Below, piece after piece: positions 24,306 to 34,000 of a DNA stretch of 64,000 nucleotides; positions within the stretch are counted from its first letter, which is position 1; each line of letters opens with the position of its first letter. Location: assembly GCA_028287895.1 (NCBI GenBank), contig JAQBOV010000029.1, positions 119,685-183,684 of the forward strand, in the 5' to 3' direction. Source of the stretch: Mucilaginibacter sp. (GTDB lineage Bacteria; Bacteroidota; Bacteroidia; Sphingobacteriales; Sphingobacteriaceae). The position numbers and the translations under genes are program-made. Below the pieces are notes generated by a model. That model saw only the letters and a list, made by a program, of their open reading frames with translations. It had not been told where the DNA came from and searched no databases.

Positions 24306-24983
24306 ATGAAAATACTGATCATTGAAGATGAACAAGGCTTACGCGAAAGCATAGAAGAATATTTTATGGAGGCCGGGAATATATGCGAAACGGCATCAAA
24401 CTACCGGGAAGCCATAGCCAAGGTAAGCCTTTATAATTATGATTGCATCTTGTTGGATATTACGCTGCCCGGCGGGAACGGCATTGAGATATTAAAGTAT
24501 TTAAAGCAGAATGATCATACCGATGGTATCCTGATTATATCGGCAAAAAACTCACTGGACGACCGACTGGAGGGATTAGACCTCGGGGCCGATGATTACC
24601 TGGTAAAGCCCTTTCATTTATCCGAACTACGGGCCAGGGTATCGGCAATTATTCGCCGCAAAACATTTAACGGAAGTAACCTCCTTATTTTTAACGAGAT
24701 CACCATCGATCTGCTTGCCAAAACGGTAAAAGCACACAACCAGTCCATCAAACTCACCCGGAAGGAATATGCCCTGTTGCTTTATTTTATTGCCAATAAG
24801 GGAAAAGTGGTTTCAAAAAATGCCATTGCCGAACACCTCTGGGGAGATGGCATCGACCTGGCCAATAATTTTGATTTCATTTATTCACATATCAAAAACC
24901 TGCGGAAAAAGCTGATGGAAGCAGGAAGCAATGACTATATACAGGCCGCTTATGGCATGGGGTATAAGTTTACCGATCAATGA
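24306..24983 (+). CDS. OmpR-family response regulator
   Basis: A 225-residue DNA-binding response regulator. The receiver domain (1-115) has acidic IIEDE at 5-9, phospho-Asp51 in LLDITLP and Lys101 in VKPF; the winged-helix output domain (about 128-225) shows LTRKEYALLLYFIANKGKVVS split at residues 151-171 and the closing YGMGYKF. It overlaps the following kinase gene by 4 bp (ATGA), so the two are translationally coupled. With TolC, adaptor and pump genes following in the same direction, it likely controls that efflux operon. The ATG start is fixed by a strong AAGGAGG. Confidence 0.95.
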   Translation: MKILIIEDEQGLRESIEEYFMEAGNICETASNYREAIAKVSLYNYDCILLDITLPGGNGIEILKYLKQNDHTDGILIISAKNSLDDRLEGLDLGADDYLVKPFHLSELRARVSAIIRRKTFNGSNLLIFNEITIDLLAKTVKAHNQSIKLTRKEYALLLYFIANKGKVVSKNAIAEHLWGDGIDLANNFDFIYSHIKNLRKKLMEAGSNDYIQAAYGMGYKFTDQ

Positions 24984-26263
24984 AGCTCTTAGCAAAATAT
25001 AACCGCGTAAACCTGGCAACCACCATCGTCGTGATGCTGATAACCGGGATAATTTATTACCAGGCCATCAGCCTGATACTGACCAAACAATTAGACAAAG
25101 ACCTGGTGGTCGAAGAAAATGAAATTTCTGAGTATGCAAACGTTAATCATCATCTGCCACAGGTCTTTGAATCCAATGATCAGCAGATCACTTTTACACA
25201 GGCAAAACCGGGATCGGTAACACGGCAGTTTATTAATACCGTTTATCGCAATAAAAAGGAAGAGCATCCGGGAAAACGCAGGCACCGGCATGAAGAATAT
25301 GAAGCGGGCCGCGGGCTTATAACCGCTGTCGCCCTTGGGGATAAATACTATCAAATACTGATTGTTGAGTCAAAAGTTGAGACCGAGGACCTGATCCAGA
25401 TCATTTTCGGCATCACAACAGGCGTTATCCTGTTATTGCTCGTCACGCTTTTTATTACCAACAGACTGCTTTTAAACCGCTTATGGCAGCCGTTTTACAA
25501 TTTATTAAAAGAGCTGCGTCTTTTTAATGTAGCCGACAATAAAGATGTCCCGCTGGTAAGAACAAACATTGACGAGTTTGACGAGCTTAACCAAACCATC
25601 ATCACCATGTCGACCAGGGTAAAAAACGATTATAAAGAACTGAAAACATTTACCGAGAATGCCTCGCACGAACTGCTTACGCCTATAGCGGTCATCAATT
25701 CCAAGCTGGATACACTGATCCAAACCGATAGCTTTAGCGGGCAGCAAAGCAAACTGCTGAACGATCTTTATAGTGCCGTTTCCAAACTGACCAGGCTGAA
25801 TCAGTCCCTGCTATTATTGGTTAAAATTGAGAACCGCATTGTCGAGGGCAATCAACTGATCAATTTGCGCGAATCTTTAGAAGAAATGGTTACCCAGTTC
25901 GAAGAGATCTTCCAGGATAAACAGTTACAGGTCAATTGTCAACTGAGCGACAAAGAATTGCATGCAAGCCCCTACCTGGCCGATATATTACTGAACAACT
26001 TACTGAGCAACGCGATAAGGCATAACTGTATTGGTGGCCAGATCAATATCAAACTAAATAACGAATATTTAGTGATACAGAATACCGGGGAAGAAACGGC
26101 CTTACAAAACGATCAGATCTTTACCCGCTTTCACAAATCATACAGCTCGGAAGGAAGCGGCCTTGGTTTAACTATTTCCCGGCAAATATGTGAGAATTTA
26201 CATTTCACCCTTAATTATAGCTTCCAGGACATCTATCATACGTTTACGGTTAAGTTTGACTGA
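24980..26263 (+). CDS. Sensor histidine kinase
   Basis: A 427-residue membrane kinase partnered with the regulator above. TM1 (about 9-33) and TM2 (about 141-165) frame a periplasmic sensor of around 100 residues that includes a highly basic stretch (KKEEHPGKRRHRHEEYE), possibly metal or polyanion responsive. The dimerisation motif ASHELLTP puts the phospho-accepting His at 230; the ATPase has N-box LLNNLLSNAIRHN and the GSGLGLTI glycine box. The D/F box is short (QIFTRF present), as in many Bacteroidota HisKA kinases. Signal unknown; the His-rich sensor loop makes metal a reasonable guess. Confidence 0.93.
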   Translation: MKLLAKYNRVNLATTIVVMLITGIIYYQAISLILTKQLDKDLVVEENEISEYANVNHHLPQVFESNDQQITFTQAKPGSVTRQFINTVYRNKKEEHPGKRRHRHEEYEAGRGLITAVALGDKYYQILIVESKVETEDLIQIIFGITTGVILLLLVTLFITNRLLLNRLWQPFYNLLKELRLFNVADNKDVPLVRTNIDEFDELNQTIITMSTRVKNDYKELKTFTENASHELLTPIAVINSKLDTLIQTDSFSGQQSKLLNDLYSAVSKLTRLNQSLLLLVKIENRIVEGNQLINLRESLEEMVTQFEEIFQDKQLQVNCQLSDKELHASPYLADILLNNLLSNAIRHNCIGGQINIKLNNEYLVIQNTGEETALQNDQIFTRFHKSYSSEGSGLGLTISRQICENLHFTLNYSFQDIYHTFTVKFD

Positions 26264-26408
26264 GCGGTAGCGGTCAATCTACACGCATTTTAACCCGTCC
26301 GGCTCCATCAAAGTAAATACACTTAATCCAACTCACTGATCGCATCCCAAATTTATCCAGAATTTAATTTTTACTTTAGCAAATCAAACTGCATAATTTA
26401 TATTGTTA

Positions 26409-27647
26409 ATGAAGTGGCTTTTCAGCGTTATCCTTTGCACATTCACTTATTCCGTTTCGCTGGCTCAAACTTACACGCTTGATCATTATCTTGAACTTGC
26501 GCAAAATAACAGCCCTCTTTTAAAGGATCTTAAAAACCAGATATCGTCAGCCAGGCTGGATAGCATGCGCTTAAGGGCGGGATTAAAACCACAGGTAACG
26601 GCCGCAAGTGCGGGTATGTTTGCGCCTGTTATAAACGGATATGGATACGCGGGTGCCGTTACCAACGTACAAACACTTAACGCCCTGGTAGGAGTTAATC
26701 AGCAAATTATCGGAAGGAATTACCGTAATAGCCAACTGGCAGCTATTGCTCTGCAACAGGATTCATTACTCAATTCATCCCAACTTTCTGTACAGGACTT
26801 AAAAAAAACGGTAACAGGTCAATACATAGCGGCCTATGGTAGCTTTCAGCAGCTAAAATTCAGCCAGCAAGTGGTAGACCTGTTATTAAAGGAAGATACC
26901 GTATTCAAAAAACTTACCCGCAACAACGTTTATAAACAATCAGACTATCTTATATTCCTGGTGACTTTAAAGCAGCAGCAAATACAACTTTCGCAGGCAC
27001 GTATTCAGTATAAAACCGATTTTGCCGCACTAAATTACATTTCCGGTATTACCGATACCAGTATGGTCCAGTTAGATGAACCTAAAATACAAAGGGCCCT
27101 ATTGCCCTATCCCCCCCCGGGCAACAGTATCTTTTTCAGGAAATTCAAGCTCGATAGTTTACGCCTTGCTAACAGCCATGCTTTAATTGATTACAGCTAT
27201 AAACCCAAAGCCAACATTTTTGCTGACGGAGGCTATAATACCGACTTTGTACAACCGGCTAAAAATTTTGGCAGCAGCTTCGGGTTTAATATAACGATGC
27301 CTATTTATGATGGCGGCCAGCGCCGGCTGCTGCATAAAAAAATTCAGTTGGAAGAGGAAACACGGCAATACTACCAATATTTTTACAGCAGGCAGTACAG
27401 GCAGCAAATAGACCAGCTTAACCAGCAGATCGGTGAAACAGAAAGACTTTTCAGCCAGATAGATGAACAGATCAGATACAGCGAAACACTGATAAAAGTG
27501 GACACACACTTATTACAAACCGGCGATCTGAAAATATCCGACCTGATACTGGCCATCAATAATTATCTTACTGTTAAAAACTTGCTTACGCAGGCTACAA
27601 TTAACAGACTTCAACTTATCAATCAGTTAAATTACTGGAATAAATAA
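26409..27647 (+). CDS. TolC-family outer-membrane efflux protein
   Basis: Outer-membrane channel of a tripartite efflux pump, 412 residues. The ATG at 26409 (MKWLFSVILC) is preferred over TTG at 26403. A signal peptide ends at LAQ. The long helical OEP repeats are visible: HYLELAQNNSPLLKDL with SSARLDSMRLRAG in the first half and the GGYNTDF/ITMPIYDGGQRR region in the second, followed by heptad-rich helices. It is followed after 2 bp by the adaptor and then the pump gene, so it belongs to one operon. Confidence 0.92.
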   Translation: MKWLFSVILCTFTYSVSLAQTYTLDHYLELAQNNSPLLKDLKNQISSARLDSMRLRAGLKPQVTAASAGMFAPVINGYGYAGAVTNVQTLNALVGVNQQIIGRNYRNSQLAAIALQQDSLLNSSQLSVQDLKKTVTGQYIAAYGSFQQLKFSQQVVDLLLKEDTVFKKLTRNNVYKQSDYLIFLVTLKQQQIQLSQARIQYKTDFAALNYISGITDTSMVQLDEPKIQRALLPYPPPGNSIFFRKFKLDSLRLANSHALIDYSYKPKANIFADGGYNTDFVQPAKNFGSSFGFNITMPIYDGGQRRLLHKKIQLEEETRQYYQYFYSRQYRQQIDQLNQQIGETERLFSQIDEQIRYSETLIKVDTHLLQTGDLKISDLILAINNYLTVKNLLTQATINRLQLINQLNYWNK

Positions 27648-27649
27648 CT

Positions 27650-28597
27650 ATGAAAGCATTCCGTTTTAAATATCTTACGCTAAAACATACACTTTATCTG
27701 GCAGGTGTATCATTGCTTTTATTTTCATGCAAGAGCAATGTGCCTGCCGATGACGCGGGCGATAGTGCTAAAGCGATAACACCTGTTACAGTTACCACGG
27801 TAAATGACACTTCCATGGTGAGTTACATTGACCTGAATGCTACAACGGTTTTTCTTCAAAAAAACTTTGTCAAGGCCAATGCGAATGGCTACATACAATC
27901 GGCAAATATCCAGCCGGGGCATTATGTTGAAAAAGGGCAATTGTTATTTACCATAAAAACAAAAGAAGCACAAAGCATCGGCAACAGCATCAATGTGCTG
28001 GATACTACATTTAATTTTTCGGGTGTGAACCGAATTAAAGCTCCTTTACACGGGTATGTTACCCAGCTAACCCACCAGGTTGGCGATTATGTGCAGGATG
28101 GTGAGCAACTTGCGGTAATAAGTGACCGCTCGAGTTTTATCTTTTTAATGCAGTTGCCTTACGAACTGCGCGGACTCGTTAAGCAGAACCAAACTGTACA
28201 GCTTAGCCTTCCGGACGGGGATAAACTCAGCGGGAAAGTAGCCTCTTTTATGCCTGCTGTTGATACGCTGTCGCAAACACAGGGCGTTGCTATAAAAGTA
28301 AACACAGACCACCAGATACCCGAGAACCTGGTGGCTAAAGCCCGAATTATAAAAACGCAAAAGAACAACACCATTTCATTACCAAAATCCGCTATTCTAT
28401 CCAACGAAACGCAAACAGAGTTTTGGGTAATGAAAATGATCAACCCCTCAACGGCGGTGAAAATTCCGGTTACCAAAGGCATAGAGGCAGCAGAGCGTGT
28501 TGAAATTGTTTCCCCCAAGTTTTCGGCGCAGGATAAGATTTTAGTAAGCGGCAACTACGGGTTAGCCGATACGGCCAAGGTTAAAATTGTGAAATAA
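27650..28597 (+). CDS. RND efflux periplasmic adaptor (lipoprotein)
   Basis: Membrane fusion protein linking pump and TolC, 315 residues. The N-terminus carries a lipobox LLLFSC with acylated Cys27, so it is a lipoprotein. The biotinyl-lipoyl halves are ANIQPGHYVEKGQLLFTI (split at 89-106) and APLHGYVTQLTHQVGDYVQDGEQL; the hairpin between them is very short, about 25 residues, which is small for an RND adaptor. Beta-barrel and membrane-proximal domains follow. Its stop codon overlaps the pump start (TAATG). Confidence 0.92.
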   Translation: MKAFRFKYLTLKHTLYLAGVSLLLFSCKSNVPADDAGDSAKAITPVTVTTVNDTSMVSYIDLNATTVFLQKNFVKANANGYIQSANIQPGHYVEKGQLLFTIKTKEAQSIGNSINVLDTTFNFSGVNRIKAPLHGYVTQLTHQVGDYVQDGEQLAVISDRSSFIFLMQLPYELRGLVKQNQTVQLSLPDGDKLSGKVASFMPAVDTLSQTQGVAIKVNTDHQIPENLVAKARIIKTQKNNTISLPKSAILSNETQTEFWVMKMINPSTAVKIPVTKGIEAAERVEIVSPKFSAQDKILVSGNYGLADTAKVKIVK

Positions 28598-31500
28598 TGG
28601 AGCGTGTAAAAGATTATTTCATCACCCATCGCAAGCCGATCATGATGGTTTTGGCGCTCATTATTATGAGCGGCGTTTATTGCTATTCCAGACTTCAAAC
28701 ATCATTGTTCCCGGAGATCACCTTCCCCAAAATTAAAATTATTGCCGATGAAGGGCTGCAGCCGGTAAATAAAATGATGATAACCGTTACCAAACCCCTT
28801 GAAAATGCGGTTAAACAGGTACCGGATCTTCAGGTGGTGCGAAGTACTACCAGCCGCGGCAGTTGTGAAATATCCGCCTTCATGAGCTGGAATGCCGATA
28901 TCGACTTGAGTAAGCAGCAAATTGAATCGCAAATAGCGAAAATACGCAATGATCTCCCCCCGGATGTAAATATATCTGTGGAAAAAATGAACCCCTCTAT
29001 CCTTCCGGTAAGCGGGTACACCCTGGAGAGCCATAACAAGTCGCCGATCGAATTAAAACAGATTGCAACCTTTACGGTGAAGCCTTTTTTATCGCAGGTA
29101 AACGGCGTTTCTGAGATCAGGGTTATTGGCGGTAAAACCAAGGAATACTGGCTGGTGCTTAACCGGGAAAAAATGAGCGCGCTGGCCCTGACTCCCGACC
29201 TGATAAGCTCCTCGCTTGGGCAAACCAACTTTGTGAAATCAGAAGGGTATTTGTCTGATTACAAAATGCTTTACTTAACGGTTACAGATGCCACGGTGAA
29301 TGCAAAAGATCAGCTCGAAAATATCGTGATCAGTAATAACCGCAAAAGGGTTATACAACTTAAAGATATTGCCAGTGTTGAGATCAGTGAAGGGATTGAA
29401 TATACCAAAATAAACGCTAACGGGCACGAGGGTGTATTGGTGGCTGTTATAAAACAACCCAATACCAACCTTATTACCTTATCGGCTGATATGGCTGTTA
29501 AAGTAAAGGCATTGCAAAAAATACTACCTCCCGGGGTGATTATTAAGCCCTATTATATCCAGGCGGATTTTGTGAACGATTCGGTAAAAAGCGTTACCGA
29601 TAGTGTATGGATAGGATTATTACTGGCCATCGTGGTGGCGATCATCTTCCTGCGCTCACTAAAGGCGAGTGCAACCATTCTGATCGCCATACCCGTTACA
29701 CTTTTCCTTACCTTAACGGTATTGTATGTCATTGGTTACAGCTTCAACATTATGACATTGGGCGCCATTGCGGCAGCCATCGGCTTAATAATTGATGACG
29801 CTATTGTAGTGGTCGAGCAGATACACCGCACACACGAGGAACACCCCGAAGAGCCCACCAGGAACCTGCTTAAAAAAGCGATCGACTACCTGTTGCCGGC
29901 AATGATAGGTTCCTCGTTAAGCACCATTGTCATATTTGTGCCCTTTATATTGATGAGCGGGGTGGCAGGAGCCTACTTTAAGGTGATGACCAATACGATG
30001 ATCATTACGCTGATCTGTTCGTTTTTAGTGACATGGATAGGATTGCCTGTAATTTATTTAATGCTTTCAAGTGATAAGAAACCGGCAAATGCTAAAAAAG
30101 CGGTGGCACATGCTGTAAAAAAGCAAAAATGGGTGTCCTTCTTTATACTTAACCCGGTGATCAGCATGATCATGTGTTTGGGGCTGCTAGCTGCGATCAT
30201 ATTTATTCCTCCGGTGCTGCAAACGGGTTTTTTACCGGATATGGACGAAGGGAGTATCGTGCTTGACTACAGCTCGCCCCCGGGGACCTCACTGGAAGAA
30301 ACCGACAGGATGCTGCGCGAGGTTGAAAAAATAATTGTAAAACAACCCGACGTGGAAGCTTATTCGAGGCGCACCGGCACACAAATGGGATTTTTTATTA
30401 CCGAACCCAACACCGGCGATTATCTTATTCAATTAAAAAAGGGCCACCAGAAAACCACCGAAGAAGTAACCAGTGATATCCGAAAGGGAATTGCCAGTAC
30501 ACAGCCGGCATTAAGAGTTGATTTTGGGCAGGTAATAACCGATATGCTGGGCGACTTAATGAGTTCAACCCAGCCCATTGAAATCAAAGTATTTGGTGAT
30601 GACCAGCAAAAGCTTCGCGATCTGTCAAAACAAATAGCAGAACAGGTTAGCGCAGTAAAAGGTACAGCCGATGTTTTTGACGGTATCGTCATAGCCGGCC
30701 CCTCGGTAAGTATTGTCCCAAACTACAGTAAATTGGCACAATACAATATAACACCTACCAATCTTCAATTCCAGGCTCAAACAGCCCTGGAAGGAAATGT
30801 GGTGGGTAATTTATACGAGCTTCAGCAACTTTCGCCTATACGGATCGTTTATCATGGCAACAGGTATTTAAATATTACAGGCATCAGAAACCTGCCCGTT
30901 TTTTTGCCAAACGGCAAACTAATCCCTATAAGTCAACTGGCCAATATTGATTTGAAGGCAGGAGATGCCGAAATAAATCGCCAGGACCTGCAATCAATGG
31001 GCGTCATCAGTGCCCGGCTTGACAATAGCGACCTGGGTACGGTAATACCCGCTATCCAGAAAAACATAGCGCAAAAAGTAAATTTACCGCCGGGTTATCA
31101 TGTTGAATACGGGGGGGCCTATGCCGAGCAACAAAAATCATTTAAAGAACTATTGATCATCCTGGTCACAGCCAGTTTGTTGGTTTTTGTAGTCATACTA
31201 TTTTTATTCAAGCAATTCAGAATTGCTTTTTTGATCCTTATTATCGCCGTACTAGGTATCAGCGGAAGCTTTCTTGCATTATTTCTTACCAATACACCGC
31301 TGAATGTGGGCAGTTATACCGGCCTGATCATGATCGTGGGTATTATTGGCGAAAACGCCATATTCACTTTCCTGCAATTTAAACAACGGGTGTTGGATAA
31401 CATGACCAATGCCCCTGAAAATATTAAGGAAAATATTGATGAAGCCATTATATTTTCCATCTCTACCCGGCTTCGCCCTAAATTAATGACTGCCCTGGGC

Positions 31501-31686
31501 GCTATTATAGCGCTAACGCCTTTGGCACTGGGGATCGGCGCAGGCGCACAGCTACATCAGCCCCTGGCTATTGCCGTTATCGGTGGCTTTATTGTGGCTC
31601 TGCCCTTATTACTCATCGTATTGCCCAGCATGCTGCGCTTAGTATACCGGTCGGGCAAATTTCATCAGCATAAAAATAATTTGTAA
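28597..31686 (+). CDS. RND efflux pump (AcrB/CusA superfamily)
   Basis: The 1029-residue inner-membrane proton-driven pump. Twelve helices and two large periplasmic loops are visible. TM4 has LGAIAAAIGLIIDDAIVVVE with the paired proton-relay Asp400-Asp401; the matching C-terminal half shows GSYTGLIMIVGIIGENAIFTF. Its translation is coupled to the adaptor by 1-bp overlap. I cannot separate a drug (HAE) from a metal (HME) pump with certainty: TM4 carries Asp-Asp as in drug pumps, and no methionine triad is clear. The operon (regulator, kinase, TolC, adaptor, pump) is self-contained. Confidence 0.94.
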   Translation: MERVKDYFITHRKPIMMVLALIIMSGVYCYSRLQTSLFPEITFPKIKIIADEGLQPVNKMMITVTKPLENAVKQVPDLQVVRSTTSRGSCEISAFMSWNADIDLSKQQIESQIAKIRNDLPPDVNISVEKMNPSILPVSGYTLESHNKSPIELKQIATFTVKPFLSQVNGVSEIRVIGGKTKEYWLVLNREKMSALALTPDLISSSLGQTNFVKSEGYLSDYKMLYLTVTDATVNAKDQLENIVISNNRKRVIQLKDIASVEISEGIEYTKINANGHEGVLVAVIKQPNTNLITLSADMAVKVKALQKILPPGVIIKPYYIQADFVNDSVKSVTDSVWIGLLLAIVVAIIFLRSLKASATILIAIPVTLFLTLTVLYVIGYSFNIMTLGAIAAAIGLIIDDAIVVVEQIHRTHEEHPEEPTRNLLKKAIDYLLPAMIGSSLSTIVIFVPFILMSGVAGAYFKVMTNTMIITLICSFLVTWIGLPVIYLMLSSDKKPANAKKAVAHAVKKQKWVSFFILNPVISMIMCLGLLAAIIFIPPVLQTGFLPDMDEGSIVLDYSSPPGTSLEETDRMLREVEKIIVKQPDVEAYSRRTGTQMGFFITEPNTGDYLIQLKKGHQKTTEEVTSDIRKGIASTQPALRVDFGQVITDMLGDLMSSTQPIEIKVFGDDQQKLRDLSKQIAEQVSAVKGTADVFDGIVIAGPSVSIVPNYSKLAQYNITPTNLQFQAQTALEGNVVGNLYELQQLSPIRIVYHGNRYLNITGIRNLPVFLPNGKLIPISQLANIDLKAGDAEINRQDLQSMGVISARLDNSDLGTVIPAIQKNIAQKVNLPPGYHVEYGGAYAEQQKSFKELLIILVTASLLVFVVILFLFKQFRIAFLILIIAVLGISGSFLALFLTNTPLNVGSYTGLIMIVGIIGENAIFTFLQFKQRVLDNMTNAPENIKENIDEAIIFSISTRLRPKLMTALGAIIALTPLALGIGAGAQLHQPLAIAVIGGFIVALPLLLIVLPSMLRLVYRSGKFHQHKNNL

Positions 31687-31829
31687 ACTAAGGACGCGAA
31701 ACCAAATTTTCTACAGAATTAAATGTGATATTGTATAAAAACAATCACTTAAACAAGGCATAAACTAGCATGGGTCGCCTAAAAAATAACCCATGATGGC
31801 TTTATTACTATCTAAAAACAATCATCCCG

Positions 31830-32834
31830 ATGAAAAAAATTATTCTAACTGTTATTAGCCTAATAGGTATCAGCTTACTTTCTACCTCGCTGCAAGCACA
31901 AACTTATATATTAGAAAAAACAATACCCCTGCCCGGCGATGGCGGATATGATTATGTGTCCATCGATAAAGTTAATCACCGCCTCTACGCCTCGCACGGC
32001 ACTTCGGTAAACGTTGTTGACCTACAGACCGAAAAACCCACAGGTATAATACAGGGAATGAAAGGTGTACATGGGATTGCCATAGTTGATAAATTGAACA
32101 GAGGTTTTATAAGCGACGGAAAAGCAAATGCAGTGGTAGCGTTTGATTTGAAAACGCTTAAGATCATTGCCACGATACCCCTGGCAGACGCCAAAGGCCC
32201 GGATGCGATCATCTATGATCCATACTCGGACCGCCTGTTCACTTTTAACGGCGACAGCAATAATTCATCCGTGGTCGATCCTAAATCCATGAAGCAGGTA
32301 GGAACCGTTGCCCTTGGCGGGGCACCTGAATTTGCAGCCAGCGATGGTAAAGGCAAAATATATAACAACCTTGAAGATAAAAACAGCTTAAATGTCATTG
32401 ACAGTAAAGCGCTGAAAGTAATTAAAAACTATTCGCTGGCACCTTGCGGTGGCCCTACAGGCATAGCTCTGGATGAAAACAACCAGCGCGCATTTTCTGT
32501 TTGCCGTGAAAACAAGGGCATGAGTGTGATTGACCTTAATTCAGGAAAAGTGATCACTACCCTGCCAATTGGCGCCGGCGTTGATGCTGTTGCTTACGAT
32601 CCGGAAACTAAACTAATATTTTGCTCCAACGGTGACGGCACCACCACTATTATAAAACAGGAAAGCGCCGACAATTATAAAGTTGTGCAAACCCTGCAAA
32701 CCCAGAACCGTGCAAAAACATTGGCGCTGGATACCAAAACGCATAAAATATATTTAAGTGTTGCAAAATTTGAGCCCGGCACACGTAAAGCACTGACAAA
32801 TACGTTTACTATATTAGTATATAAGCAACAATAA
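31830..32834 (+). CDS. Secreted YncE-like YVTN beta-propeller
   Basis: A 334-residue exported seven-bladed propeller. Signal peptide about 1-24 (ending LQAQ). Blade repeats of about 40 residues recur: VNVVDLQTEKPTGIIQG, VVAFDLKTLKIIATIPLADAKGPDAIIYDP, SSVVDPKSMKQVGTVALGG, LNVIDSKALKVIKNYSL and MSVIDLNSGKVITTLPIGAGVDAVAYDP (given in parts of the chain). Such proteins bind partners, nucleic acid or redox enzymes in the periplasm; the exact job is unknown. It follows the RND operon by 143 bp that contain a CATGGGT/ACCCATG hairpin (31769-31795). Confidence 0.85.
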   Translation: MKKIILTVISLIGISLLSTSLQAQTYILEKTIPLPGDGGYDYVSIDKVNHRLYASHGTSVNVVDLQTEKPTGIIQGMKGVHGIAIVDKLNRGFISDGKANAVVAFDLKTLKIIATIPLADAKGPDAIIYDPYSDRLFTFNGDSNNSSVVDPKSMKQVGTVALGGAPEFAASDGKGKIYNNLEDKNSLNVIDSKALKVIKNYSLAPCGGPTGIALDENNQRAFSVCRENKGMSVIDLNSGKVITTLPIGAGVDAVAYDPETKLIFCSNGDGTTTIIKQESADNYKVVQTLQTQNRAKTLALDTKTHKIYLSVAKFEPGTRKALTNTFTILVYKQQ

Positions 32835-32947
32835 ATCCCAAATAAACGGGGGTATTCCCAATTTTAATTTTTATTATTGGAAATATCTTTAACCAATTAT
32901 TTAACCAGATCAGCATTAAGATAACGATTGCTGATTTTATATTAACT

Positions 32948-32953
32948 AAGGAG
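32948..32953 (+). promoter_or_regulatory. Strong Shine-Dalgarno AAGGAG
   Basis: AAGGAG ends 5 nt before the ATG at 32959. Strong sites are uncommon in this phylum, and it fixes the start of the desaturase gene. Confidence 0.7.
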
Positions 32954-32958
32954 CAAAC

Positions 32959-33957
32959 ATGGCAGCTAAAACCGATTTTATTTACTCAACAGAATCTGAA
33001 CCACACCGCACGCGGACAAAAAAAATTTTAAAACAGTTTCCTGACCTGAGAAATCTTATTGGTAAAAATCCGTATACCATATTTGCCATAATAGGTCTGG
33101 TGCTGTTCCAGGTAACAGGCGCCTGGTTACTCAGGGAGCAATCGTGGTGGCTTATTTTTGGTGCAGCTTATCTATTGGGGGCCTTTGCCGATCATGCACT
33201 GTTTGTGATGATACACGAATGCACCCACCAGTTATTATTCAAAAACCGCAACGCTAACCGCTGGGCATCTATGCTTTCCAATCTGCCCCAAATATTACCA
33301 AGCGCTATTTCCTTTGAAAAATACCATATCAAGCATCACTCTTTCCAGGGTGTGCATGAATTGGATGCCGATCTGCCCAACAAATGGGAAGCAAAACTGA
33401 TCAATAATTATTTTCTGGGTAAAATGCTGTGGTTATTGTTCTTTCCGATATTCCAGATCTTTCGTTTATCCCGCTTGAGAGAAATACACCCTGTTGACGG
33501 ATGGATAATCACTAATTTTCTTTTGCAGGCCGTATTTACCACTGCAATTTGGTACTTTTTTGGATTTCATGCCATAGGCTTTTTATTCCTTAGTTTTTGG
33601 TTTTCTGTAGGACTGCACCCACTTGGTGCACGCTGGATCCAGGAACATTACTTAACGCATAAAGTTGAACAGGAAACGTACAGTTATTATGGTTCCTGGA
33701 ATACCGTAGCTTTTAATGTGGGTTTTCATAATGAGCATCATGATTTTCCATCAATACCCTGGAACAAGCTGCCGAAAATAAAAAAAACGGCACCGGAGTA
33801 TTACGATACCTTATATTATCATACCTCCTGGACAAAATTATTCTTTCAATTCCTTTTTGACAGCGAGATATCACTTTTCAACAGGATATTACGTAAAGAG
33901 AGAGGAAAAGTATCACTTAGTGATACTTCAAAACCTGACATGGAAATAAAAATTTAA
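32959..33957 (+). CDS. DES1-like sphingolipid delta-4 desaturase homologue
   Basis: A membrane di-iron desaturase, 332 residues, strikingly similar in layout to eukaryotic dihydroceramide delta-4 desaturase (DES1/DEGS). It opens DFIYSTESEPHRTRTKKILKQFP (in parts), matching the DES1 start where DF-WVY-DQPH-RR is followed by a KYP-type stretch. The three histidine boxes are HECTH (86-90), HIKHH (123-127) and HNEHH (257-261), the same spacing and last-box form as DES1 (HEIAH, HMDHH, HNEHH). Further matches are GLHP (218-221), EHY, ETYSYYGSWN, NVGFHNEHHDFPSIPW and EYYDTL near the end. It should introduce a double bond into a long-chain lipid, by analogy the sphingoid base of ceramide, at the inner membrane. 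Next in line is a hydroxylase-family gene 43 bp downstream. Confidence 0.9.
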   Translation: MAAKTDFIYSTESEPHRTRTKKILKQFPDLRNLIGKNPYTIFAIIGLVLFQVTGAWLLREQSWWLIFGAAYLLGAFADHALFVMIHECTHQLLFKNRNANRWASMLSNLPQILPSAISFEKYHIKHHSFQGVHELDADLPNKWEAKLINNYFLGKMLWLLFFPIFQIFRLSRLREIHPVDGWIITNFLLQAVFTTAIWYFFGFHAIGFLFLSFWFSVGLHPLGARWIQEHYLTHKVEQETYSYYGSWNTVAFNVGFHNEHHDFPSIPWNKLPKIKKTAPEYYDTLYYHTSWTKLFFQFLFDSEISLFNRILRKERGKVSLSDTSKPDMEIKI

Positions 33958-34000
33958 CATAAACGTTTATACTCATTTAATACCCCTAATAAAATTTACT

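Noticed and set aside
28597-31686. Calling the RND pump a copper/silver exporter (CusA)
   Set aside because: I could not find the methionine cluster or a Cus-type metal site; TM4 has an Asp-Asp pair as in drug pumps.
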